A stretch of 64,000 nucleotides of DNA, taken from positions 42,517-106,516 of the forward strand of contig QANZ01038438.1 of NCBI GenBank assembly GCA_003254925.1. The letters run 5' to 3'. Below the pieces are notes generated by a model. That model ran no database searches. It had not been told where the DNA came from and was given only the letters and a program-made list of their open reading frames with translations. This DNA is from Chamaecrista fasciculata. Lineage: Eukaryota > Streptophyta > Magnoliopsida > Fabales > Fabaceae. Made by a program: the position numbers and the translations under genes. Positions 53,794 to 64,000 of this stretch are shown in pieces. Numbering within the stretch: the stretch's first letter is position 1; every line of letters begins with the position of its first letter.

Positions 53794-55069
53794 CAACCCT
53801 TCTTCCTGCCTACCAGAAATTAGAGTAGACATATATACTCTCCTTAGCTACTACTATTTCTAAGTTATGATGTGTTGTGTTTGTATTTGGCCAGCTAGTT
53901 TGTGAGATTAGGAAGGTTTCTTTGTTTTGAGTGTTTTGAGTACTTGAGTTTGTTATATAGAGTGTGTGTGAGCTAGCTTTTGCTTTGGGTTTGTAGAAAT
54001 GGACGTCAAATTAATATATAATGGAGAGAGTATTGTAGAAAAGCTAGCTAGCCTCTTATGATTTGTTACTATCTTGATATGGATCAATATATATTCGTAC
54101 TATATGTATTCCAATTCCTAAGTTTGTGCTTATTCATTCTATCTTACTTGACTACGTTCATTTCCTGAACTTTAAAAAATTATTTATGGGTGTGTTTGGT
54201 GTAGTTTGCTGTGAAATATAACACGAGTTGATCCATATAATCGACTCTAAAAAAGAGTTTGGCTATTGTTGTGTCGAAGTAGTTTTGCCGTGAAATAGTG
54301 AAATTGGGCTGGTTTCCCAGAGAACATTTCTAAAGCCCAATTTGGCATCGTTTTGCATTATGCCTTGTCACTGTTGACTCTGTGTGAGCGTGTGTGATCA
54401 TTCTCTTTCTAGTTTTGTCTTGGGTGGAGCCCAAGGGACACAATGATTTTGATTTGAGTTGAAATAAGAGGACTACAAAATAGATTACTCCACATGGCTT
54501 GTCCCAACGGGTGTTGGATATTCTACCCTTAACTCTTTTGGCGGGATTAAAAATAAAAATAAAGATAAATTACACTTTGAGAAGTGGTGGATTGTACTGT
54601 AAAAACAATTTGTACACTATTCACATATCCGTTGAGGAGTTTGCTATTTCTTCCTTCTCAAAATCATTAATTTATCTTTCACATGTGAAACCTACCCAGC
54701 TACACTGCAATCTGCAGTAACTAATAGTCAAAAATAGAAGAAATTGAAAAGAGGTGTTACGCACTCAAAGCCTCCTCAATTGCTTTATTAAAATATAAAG
54801 AAAAATAAAAGAAAAAGGCGTTATTGTTTGTTGAATATGAAACGACAATATTTCCCATCCCCATCCTTAGACTTAATGACAAAGTAACATGTTTTCTTTC
54901 TTTATCCTCATAAATTCATCCTCTTTCCGAAGGCACTTTTCTCCTTTCACTCATCTCCCCTTTATCTTCAACTCATCCCCCGCCTCCTCCCACTTTTATT
55001 TTATTTCACTTCTTTTATTGCCTAAAACTCCAACACCATTCTTTAATTTCTACTAATTTTTACTCACAC
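53794..55069. other. Spacer
   Basis: Contains the 3' flank of the small gene and the promoter of the X8 gene. A CT-rich leader precedes 55070. 54183-54350 has a gtgtttggtgtagtttgctg word typical of some MITE ends, but no partner end was found. Confidence 0.45.
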
Positions 55070-56416
55070 ATGAGACTCACTCTAATAATGGCCAAGCCTC
55101 CTTCTTTCTCCTTCTTCCTTCTCTCTCTCCTCATCATCTGCTCTTCCGGTGAGTTACTAATTCCTCATACCTACTTAATCATTAATTTTTTTTTTCTGAA
55201 ACTGCAAATTTACTAGGGGAATTTCAATATTTCATGATTCATGATTATGATCCAACTCTCTTTACAGGATTCCTGGTGGGTTTCACTTTCATACCTGGTG
55301 GAGCAATAATATCATTCCTGAAACAAAAAACCCAGATGAGAAGAAGTTTGGGTGACACAACCATCATCACAGTCCCTTCAAGCAATCCTTCTAGTGTTAC
55401 CCCCACTACACCCACAAATCCAGCAACAATGCCTATTACAGTACCATCCACGAATTCCCCTGTACCTTCTGTAGCTTATCCTCCCCCATCACTACCACCA
55501 CCAAGTGTCCCACTCATAAATCCTCAACCACCTCCTTCAACTTCAACTTCAACTCCAAGTCCTACTAACACTGGCACAACGGGACAGAGATGGTGTGTGG
55601 CTAAGAGTGGAGTTTCACAATCTGCTCTTCAATCTGCACTTGACTATGCTTGTGGAATTGGGGCTGCGGATTGCTCTCAGATTCAGCAAGGAGGGCGTTG
55701 TTATAACCCCAATACCCTCCAAAACCATGCTTCTTATGCCTTCAATAGCTACTACCAAAAGAACCCTATTCCTACTAGTTGTGATTTTGGAGGCACTGCT
55801 ACCTTAGTTAACAACAACCCAAGTAAGATCTTTATATACTTGTCTCATACGTATATATGTGCTAATGCCTAATGCTAATGCTATATCATGTCCAAATTTT
55901 GATCATTGTTTTTCTGGAATAGGCTCTGGTTCTTGCATTTACACATCGTCTTCTTCTTCAACACCAACATCTACATCATCAACTCCAACTCCAACACCAA
56001 CGCCAACAACACCTACATCTACATCTACTTCTTCATCTCCAACACCAACGCCTACAACAACAACAACACCGCCGGCAACAGGCACTTTTGGGTTAGTGAA
56101 TTAGAAGGATAGCTTGTGAATCTTGCATACATTTAGTTAAGATTAAAGATGTTTGATTATTAATGAGTCCTGCTTTTGTGTGTGTGTGTGAATGTGTTTT
56201 ACCAATGTTTGCAGCTATGGGAGCCCACCATCAGTGTTGAATTCAACAAGCCCTGCATCATCAGGTTTCACGCCAGTTTTTGGGTCGCCAAGCCCGCCTT
56301 CTGTGAGCTCAACCACATGGTCACAGTCAACGGCTCTCACACCTCATCTTCTTCATGTTGTCTGCACGCTTTTGATGATGCCATTGGTCACTGGATCATT
56401 CACCATGAGCCCCTAG
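55070..56416 (+). CDS. X8-domain protein (plasmodesmata callose-binding type)
   Basis: Secreted carbohydrate-binding protein of the CBM43/X8 family; relatives bind callose at plasmodesmata through a GPI anchor. The exons are 55070-55148, 55268-55822, 55923-56091 and 56215-56416, giving 334 aa. An in-frame second ATG at 55088 could be the start instead. Features in order: signal peptide (PPSFSFFLLSLLIICSSG), a Pro/Ser/Thr-rich spacer, and an X8 domain (about 134-220) with WCVAKSG, ALDYACG, CYNP, NSYYQKN and SCDFGGTA, the sixth Cys lying in GSCIY of exon 3. A long Ser/Thr/Pro linker follows and then a hydrophobic C-terminus (LLHVVCTLLMMPLV), suggestive of a GPI signal. Confidence 0.88.
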
Positions 56417-57130
56417 AATACTACTAATATGACAAGTGAGAACTAGGTTAAGCACTACTTGTCCGTTTGTTAGGCTTATGATATTAGAATTGAAACTGCG
56501 GGATCAACATCAAAATACGTTCCAGGATCTGCCAAGCTTTTAGGTGAGTAGAATTGAGAATTTTAATGCTCCTTCTAGATGGTAAATTGGCAATGTACAT
56601 ATATTGTGAGAGCTATAGTAGTGTAGGGGCTTATGCATTGTGGCATTGTGGCATTGTGGCATTGTGCTAGTCACAGAACTGCTTTGGTCTTTGGATACTG
56701 AGTTTGCATAAATGAGGATCGAGATTCTTGAAGAAAATTTCATTCTGATACTTCAAATACACTGAACTCGGATGAAAGGAAAAAGGAACAGAAAATATTT
56801 ATACGTCTTCTTAGCCTTGCCACAATAATTCAATCCAAATGCCTGAATTGGAATCATCTAAAGATAGATTCTCTTATCAGTCGCAACAATTATGCCATAA
56901 AAGGACATGCATATGATTACAACAAGAACTAGTTTTGCTTTTACAGTATACAAAAAATTCGTGCTGATAATGACGCTGCATAAGCTAAGACTATATATAA
57001 TATCTTGAATTGCATTTCCAGTTTTCTACTAACAAAATTGGTTCGACAATTTCCCTAGATTCTATTAACTTAAAATGGTATCAACTTAATCTATATACAA
57101 TGATCATCTTGATCCTGTAGCGGAATGGCT
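56417..57130. other. Spacer between convergent genes
   Basis: 3' flanks of the X8 gene and of NEAP. A short tandem repeat of tggcattgtg occurs at about 56639-56665. No gene is seen. Confidence 0.55.
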
Positions 57131-59931
57131 TCACCGCCTTGAGAATACCACCAAGATTAGCATGGACATAGAGGCCACGATTTTGAATCCAGAGCTTTCC
57201 CAGAAATTTTGGTTTTGGTTTTGCTTTTCTGCACCCACAGCTCCACTTTGTTGTTTCGTTACTAATTGATCTCTCAGATCTTTTATTGCTTTGTCCCGTC
57301 TCTCTCCCATCTGTCAACAAAACCACGAACATTATGTCATTTGACTAGCACATATATTCGTTTCTAATCATAAGCCTATTAATGAGAAATTCAAGTATTC
57401 AACCCCATTTCATAATTCAATGCATATTCTGACCAAAATGGTTCCCAAAGCCGCACATCAAGATTTCAAAAGCAGCGCGATAGAATCCAAATCACATTAA
57501 ACAACAATTCTACACTATGTTCCTTTGAAATGACAATAACAAATAAATAAATAGCAAGATTTACCCTTTGGAGTTTTCTTGTCTGAGAACGAGCTTCCTG
57601 CAGGCAAAACTCCAATTTCAAAACCCTCTTCTTCAGTTCCTGATCAGTACGCCGCTGTTTTTCTAACTGTTTTGAAACAAATAAATGATTATAGAGACCC
57701 GACACATGGGCCTGAATAGAGAAAAGAAAGCACTAAATGAACTAGTTACTAACTACACAGGCAAACAAAAATGGCTCTACCGGTCTACCTGTGATTCTAA
57801 TTCTTTAGTCTTGACTTTCCAATGAGCAGACATAATCTTAATGTCATCCTTCAATCGTGCTATTTCTTCATCTTTGACATCCAGTAACGTATATATCTTT
57901 TCGAAGTTGTTAGGGGAAACCTCATTTAATATTTTGCTCAGTTCATAATCTTTGTTCCCTCCAGCTTTAGCAAGAGCTTCCATAATATCATACTCAATTC
58001 TCAGAACTTCATCTTTAAATTGTTTTTGTGAAGATTCCCTAGCCTGAAGATCTTTTTCTATATTATCTAGTTGCTCTCCTAGCCTCATAACACAATTTTC
58101 ATGCTTTCTCAGTGAACAATTTTTCTCATCTAATTCTTTTACAAGTTCTACATATTGGAGCTGTGCTGATTGAGCTGATTGAACACTCGCTTCTGCAGTT
58201 GCTCTAGTTGCTGCAATCTGTGCTCTAAGATCATCTAACTCATTTAGATACTGCAACAAAATCAAGGAATAATAATTAGCCAAGAACACGCATATTACTG
58301 ATAGCCAACAAACACGTTTCAATATGATCTAACGTTTATAAAGCTATGCTGCAATTTCAAAGAGAGATATCATACGATAGAGAGCTGAACCTAACCTACT
58401 CATTATAAGCAATAAGTTGTTGGCATGATTAACTACAAATTAAATCATAGTGCCTAAAGCTTCATTCATAATCCCTATTGACTCCACCAACATTGTTTCC
58501 TTGCTTACACCTCATGCAAGACATCCTAAAGCACTACAAGTAGCCAAATGCATTCATGACTCGTTAATATATCACCACTAAATTTATATTTTGTTCGATT
58601 ATGGTATATCATTGATTGTGACAAACAAACTTTTATTAGTTAAGCTCAGTTAATGTGAACGGAATTCCTAATTCCTGGAAGATTTAGTGCCTGTAAGTCC
58701 ACCTATTTGTTTCTCACTTGGGATGCACACTTCTAACTCCTACACCTCACCATATATAAACATAAATACATATAATGGTTGAACGCAACCAAAATATGCT
58801 GAAGACACAGCAACGTTCTCAAGTTTTAAAATTGTGACTCTTTTGCTTGGCTTTGTTTAGTCATTTGTTACAAGTCAAAATACTAAAGACTTATAGTTAT
58901 AGTGCCCAGAGATTTGGGAGAGTCACTTGAAACGAGTGGTTATCTCCTTTTGCTCGCATCATTAAAGTCAATTGATTAAGGATAACAGCCAAAAATAATA
59001 TCAAGGAAATTCTTATATCAAAAACTTGACAACATAGAAAAGTAATGACGGGCCATTTCCAAAATGAAAAATAATTTACTAATGGTGCTGAAATTCTTAT
59101 AATAATTAGTCCATTAATAGATATCATAGACAAAAGAATAATCCAGGCTAAAAGTGGGGGAACAACATAATAATATATCAAAGCACTTGACCACCCTTTT
59201 CTCTCGAGCGATCCGCCAAAAACAAAAATGAAAAGTTAAAAGTATTTTAACAGATCTGTAGTATTTGTTTAATGGAAAAATAAAAGCTAATGCAAGATAT
59301 ATACTATAGAGAATCATAAATGTGCAAAAAAAAAAATGAAAACGATTAATAACAACCCTAATAATCAGAAATTTTAAACAAAGATATTGGAGGAAATGTT
59401 CAAAAAAAATATTAAGACATGAATAATACCTTCTCAACAGTAGATGCTGAAGCCTGAAGCTGCTCGTTTCTTTCTTCCAATCTCTTATGCAATTTACCAA
59501 TTTCCTGTTCCATACCCTTGGCTTTTGTTTCGGCTTCCTGTAAGAAAATATTTATAAAATATTGCTCGGCTAAAATTAACGTCCCCACCAACAAAAGAAC
59601 ACAAAAAGTATAAATGATTCGATTCAAGGTCGTGATAATAGTATGGCCAAAGGGGAAAACCAAAAATCAAAGATTGTAGTTGTACTAAATTGACATAGAC
59701 AAGCCAAAACCACAGGTAATCTCTTACCTGTCTTATTAGGGTTTCTTTGGCATATGATTGCTCTCGTGATATAAGGCGGCTCCGCACCTCCTTCAACTCT
59801 GCAGCTAATGACACCACGTTGCGCCTAAAGCTCTGCTTCTTTTCATTTAAATCCTTTAACAATGGATCAAGATCTCGAACTGCAACAGCCAGCGGCAAAG
59901 ATTGGGAAGAACGTTTCTCCGAAATTGACAT
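57131..59931 (-). CDS. NEAP: Nuclear envelope-associated protein (NEAP)
   Basis: Plant coiled-coil protein of the inner nuclear membrane that interacts with SUN proteins and influences nuclear shape. The exons are 59728-59931, 59430-59537, 57789-58250, 57565-57666 and 57131-57310, giving 351 aa, the normal NEAP length. Visible features are the conserved start [20 protein letters not shown], heptad-rich coiled coils through exons 1-4, a basic [10 protein letters not shown] segment (possible nuclear signal), the family block [19 protein letters not shown] and a C-terminal membrane helix (about 334-348, [15 protein letters not shown]) ending in FSRR. A 5'-UTR intron probably lies between about 60714 and 59950. 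The leader has an ATG (aaatggagc) that may form a short upstream frame. Confidence 0.95.
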
Positions 59932-60522
59932 GGGAATTAGAAATATTTATTTACTCTATCGATGCCTGTGTGATGCTTCCGTTGAAACGATCGGATAATA
60001 AGTGTATTATATGCACCGAATCAACTCCTAAGAACATAAATTCAGCAGTTTATGGACTTTGAAGTGAAAGTTAGTATCCTCCATTCCTGCATGTGAACGT
60101 GGTGGTTGATGCATTAAATTCGAATGGTCTCCAAGAAAATGAAATAGTTTACCCAGTTATATCGAGGCAGGTTACTCGTAAAATAATGAAGCTTATTTCC
60201 GCCAAAAGGTTTCAAGTGTGAACCAATTCGAAGCAATCATTTATATTAGATAATGCATTTTTTTTTCCAATGAAAATTTGCTAATTTTTTAAGGCACAGA
60301 GCACACCAGCTATTCTCAATTTCACATCAAAGTCCAAAATTATTAGGAGGGAGAGATGAAGACAGAAAAACAGTGTCCCGCCACAGGCCTATCAGTCAAC
60401 GTCGAATAATAAATAATAAATAAGCAGGTCAAGAGAAAGGCGTGATCAAAATTAATGAGTTACGGTTGGCCATCAAGAAGAATTGTACACAAAATTTCAA
60501 ACTCTAATAAGCAGATTTCAAT

Positions 60523-60566
60523 TCAGGCCAAAAAAAAAAAAAAAAAANAAAAAAAAAAAAAAAAAA
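60523..60566 (+). mobile_element. Micro-insertion tcaggcc(A)n with 17-bp duplication
   Basis: Seven bases plus an A-run of about 37 (one N at 60548) lie between exact aataagcagatttcaat copies at 60506-60522 and 60567-60583. It sits in the presumed 5'-UTR intron of NEAP. Confidence 0.75.
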
Positions 60567-60769
60567 AATAAGCAGATTTCAATATATCCCAATCTCTTAA
60601 ACTGCAACTCTCAACCACAACTCACAACTCAAGGATTTAGAAAGATCAATGAATAACAGATTCAAGAAAGCAGTGTTGGAGAAAAATCTATTCAGTGAAA
60701 AGAGAAAAGAGAAATACCATATTTAGTGAAAAGTCTGAAAGCTCCATTTACTGTGACAGTCTTTGTCTT

Positions 60770-61540
60770 CGATCTTGAGTGATCTTCAGGTGTCTATTAT
60801 GGAGAATGAAGAGAGTTACGCGCAGCCAAAACCCATAAGGGAGTGGCTTCAGGTGTGGCTTAATTCATCAGCGAAAGCAATGAGAATGAAGAAAATGCGA
60901 ATAAAGAAAGTAAGAAGCTGAGGCCGCGAAATGGGAAATTTTCTTTTCTATTTAATTGTAATAAAATAATTTTTAATATTTATTTTCTTTGTCTTATTTG
61001 TAAGTGCGAGTAAGGAAGGTTCACGCAACATGCCTTGACCAATAGGAGGCAAGTGGAAATTAGGTTCGGATTTGATGCTCATCTGAGAGAAATTAGGTTC
61101 GGAGTTTCCGAACCTTGGGTTTGCTGACGTAGCAAATTCCGAACCTACAGATTTGATGCCAAACGCAAAGCGCGGCAAATCCAAATTTTAAACAGCGCTT
61201 CGAAAAGAAAAATTAGCTGCAGCCAATCATTTTAAAACACCTGGACATACTTGGGAGTTGGGACCACTTGTAAGGAGAAGCGTAGAAAAAATGTGTCACA
61301 CAAATGTAACGTCCGTCAGCCCAATTTCTACGGCTGATCATAACCTTTTTGCAGGATGGCCCAATTCTCTCTTAAAGAAATGTAAAAATAACAGGCCCGT
61401 ATAATATTAATAATAGTGGCCCAACGATAACTAATGAACATAATAAATCATAAAGAGTTGACCCAAACAAAAAATCTTAAAGAATCAATAAACAAAAGTT
61501 TCTTGACCAAAAATTAAATAAAATTAAATAACGAGTGTGT
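60770..61540. other. NEAP promoter region
   Basis: Upstream of the NEAP leader. It has several copies of aggttcgga or its complement (61055-61145), including a perfect 9-bp inverted repeat with a 3-nt centre at 61095-61115. No gene is seen. Confidence 0.45.
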
Positions 61541-61557
61541 TTTTTGGCCAACTACAT

Positions 61558-61559
<2 letters not shown>

Positions 61560-61621
<62 letters not shown>

Positions 61622-61624
61622 NTG
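61560..61624 (-). repeat. Long poly-T tract
   Basis: More than 60 T with one N at 61622, flanked by actacatct on both sides (61551-61559, 61625-61633). The true length is uncertain. Confidence 0.7.
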
Positions 61625-61765
61625 ACTACATCTTATTTGATATATATATAATAATAATAATAATTTTCTTTTCCTATTTTGACCTATTTTTATTGTTCTC
61701 TCTCTCCAAATCTTTCTTATTTCTCTCTTCCTCCTCTTCCCCTCCCGTTAATAAACTAGAAAATG

Positions 61766-62345
61766 GGTAGCACTTACCTAGTTCACCGGATGTGGGCTGC
61801 AAGAGCCAAGAATTGAACAAGAACCTGCAAGAGCTTCACATGGGGGCCCTGCGAAGAGTACTCCGACGCTCAAGTTAGTAAGAGAGAGATAGGAGAGTAA
61901 GAGAATTCTGGAGTGTAAAGAGTAGCTAACCTTGAACTGCTGAGTTGAGCTCTATTTATAGAGCAGGGGGGAGAGAGGTGGTCAGCGCGCGGGGCAGACC
62001 ACGTAACCAGACACGATCTCCACCAGCGGAGATGGTGGAGACCGAGATTTGCGGAGCAAGGCAATCGTGGGTGATTGCGTATCGTCTCGCATGGCGGGCG
62101 CCATGAGACTTGAGAACGTGGGTGTAACTAAGGTCACGACCCACGATCTCCCACAGCGAAGTTTGCGGGACGAGGCAGTCGTGGGTGACTGCGTGTTATT
62201 ATGGAGGCGCGCTATGACCCTGGATGGATCACGGTCGCCCCTAAATGTGCAGAGGGCACCTGATTGGCTCGGGTGCGCCTTGCAAGGTGTGGAGGGGAGA
62301 AGAGGCCCGGTTCGAGGGTCGTTTAGGCGTACACCCAAATAGTGA
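61766..62345 (-). mobile_element. Probable solo LTR fragment, minus orientation
   Basis: On the minus strand a TATA box (ctataaatag) is followed by a leader reading ttactaacttgagcgtcgga, typical of plant LTR R-U5 regions. The upstream half is GC-rich and has an internal duplication (cacgatctcc ... tcgtgggtgattgcgt, repeated about 130 bp apart). It is related to the block at 22560-23150. No coding. Confidence 0.6.
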
Positions 62346-62370
62346 TGTATCAATTTCCATAAATAATAGG

Positions 62371-63005
62371 TGGCGTTTGGTATACGGATTGGAAAAATAG
62401 TTTCGGGATTATGATTTCCGGACTAGAGTAATCCCGCGTTTGGTACGCAAATTGGAAAATTAGTCCCGAGAATATTGTATTCCCAGGAATAACATAATTT
62501 CCTAAAATAACTATTTTTTAATCTCACCTTAGGGGTGTGATTAGTCTAATCCCATGACATGGGATTATTTTTCTCATCCAAAATAACTTTATTACCCCTA
62601 ATTAATTTCCCTAATTAATTTTTTTTTCTACAAACCCTTGTCACTTTTCATTTTTGTCATTCTACAACTCTCGGCCGCCTTGAAGTGCAGAAGAAATTTT
62701 AATTATGATATAATTATTTCTTTATGATATATTATTTTTCTCGTGAATTGTTTTGAACAATTTTTACATTTGATAAACTATTAGTTGAGAATAAAAAGTC
62801 AATAGCATTTTTGTAAAAGTATTAAACATTCCTAGGAATATCAAAGTTGAACCAAACACAAGATTGTAATATTCCTAGGAATATTACAAAATAATCCTAG
62901 GATTATTTTAATTCATCCAAACAAACATTCTTATAATCCTGGGAATCTTATTCTTAAGAATCACATTCCTGGGAATGTAAAAATAATCCTTGTACCAAAC
63001 GCCCC
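62371..63005. mobile_element. TIR element with gcgtttggta ends
   Basis: The left end ggcgtttggtatacggatt and the right end, read as its complement gggcgtttggtacaaggatt, are inverted repeats. The interior is rich in attcctagg/gggaat words. About 635 bp, non-coding. Ataat lies near both ends and may be a target duplication. Confidence 0.65.
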
Positions 63006-64000
63006 ATAATGTAATATTATAATATCGAAACAATGAAAATAATTTATGATCAATTTTTTCATGAAAGCACATCACCATGATTTCTTTAAAAATTTTATTG
63101 TCTAATTACACTATTGACAAACTTGTTTGTTCTCTCATAAAAAAAATGTTTATTCAACATAAATTCATTAATTTAATATCATTATTGTTGTCCCATTGAA
63201 TTTGCTTAACGATAAATTAATTATAATGAGATAATGGTAACTAATTTTTAATAGTTATTACCAAAGTTAATGCAGCAATGATAAGTAAATGGAAATTGCT
63301 ATTGAAAAGGACCTTCATAGTCGCATCTCCTATTTATACTGAAATTATGCCAAGTGGTTTGGTCTCAAAAAAAGAAAGAAAAAAACAAGTAGCCATGTCA
63401 AGCAAAGCATACAATGTTCAGGCCTCCAAAAAGATAAAAGCAATTAAGCAAAGCATTGAATCCAACTTTTTTTGGAATAGTATAATTGCACTTTACTCTG
63501 GGGATTTGTATTGATCTAATAATCAGTTCTTAAGATGTGTAAATTATAACTCATGGCTCATAGAAAATCGCAACCATCAATAATCGGGTTTATTCATGAA
63601 ATTCAATGACCAAAAAGTAACAAACAATAGTTTCGGGACCAGAATGCAAATAACATGAAAATAGTTTTAACTAATCTCATAGTTTGATAAACAAAACAAA
63701 ATGAGAAATAGTTTTAACTATTTTTAATTCTTTCAAAAAACTTCGTCAGATATATTTAAAAAAAGAAGGAATTGAATTGACGTTCAGACTAAAAAATATA
63801 ACAAATATTTTGATGACCAAAATGAACTTATCACATAGTTTGAAGACTAGGCTGCCAACAAATGTGAATATAAAAGTTTTTCATTTTTTTCAAATATGTT
63901 ATAATGGGTTTAGAAGAAGATTGTATCTTAACAAAAAATATTTTGAATTCAATTATATATTTTAATAAAACAAATAAAAGAACATTGGGACAAAAAAAAA
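63006..64000. other. AT-rich end of window
   Basis: No gene is recognisable. Short open frames here have no family features. Confidence 0.55.

Noticed and set aside
54183..54350. Gtgtttggtgtagtttgctg, like a MITE end
   Set aside because: No matching opposite end found nearby.

Overview
The window is nuclear DNA of a flowering plant, most likely a eudicot. It is AT-rich, its genes carry many GT-AG introns, and every gene recognised has a close Arabidopsis-type family member. The tRNAs are eukaryotic, and the spaces between genes hold LTR, SINE and MITE-type elements. I cannot name the species. Exon limits below were read by eye from splice sites and checked by codon phase; joined exon lengths give proteins of the size expected for each family.

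Layout. 0.6-0.9 kb: two tandem tRNA-Ile(AAT) genes. 2.0-5.1 kb (-): ARF1-type small GTPase. 5.5-8.1 kb (-): WAT1-related EamA transporter. 11.8 kb: a SINE with target duplications. 12.5-12.9 kb (-): NIMIN-like NPR1-interacting protein. 14.9-16.4 kb: short non-autonomous LTR element with a 120-bp higher-order repeat. 17.0-20.7 kb (-): G6PD4-type plastid glucose-6-phosphate dehydrogenase homologue lacking the catalytic lysine. 24.5-26.0 kb (+): pyroglutamyl-peptidase I-like protein. 28.6-31.8 kb (-): GSK3/SHAGGY-like kinase. 35.7-42.3 kb (-): COPII coat protein SEC24. 44.6-46.3 kb: two AACCGG-rich elements and a 188-N gap. 47.6-51.2 kb (+): ATP-citrate lyase subunit A. 52.2 kb (-): tRNA-Ile(TAT). 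53.5 kb (+): small secreted Gly/Pro-rich protein. 55.1-56.4 kb (+): X8-domain (callose-binding type) protein. 57.1-59.9 kb (-): nuclear envelope-associated protein NEAP. 61.8-63.0 kb: minus-strand LTR fragment and a TIR element.

The genes are ordinary single-copy housekeeping or signalling genes in a mixed order; there is no operon-like or pathway cluster. ARF1 and SEC24 both serve vesicle traffic (COPI/Golgi and COPII/ER), but their proximity is probably chance. The most unusual signal is in the repeats. At least eight very short A-rich insertions (12 to about 44 bp), most with a GGCC-like or CC core just before the A-run, sit between 13-17 bp direct repeats, as if they were extremely 5'-truncated retroposons. 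Four copies of one foldback family (core ttggtccc) are a second repeated theme.
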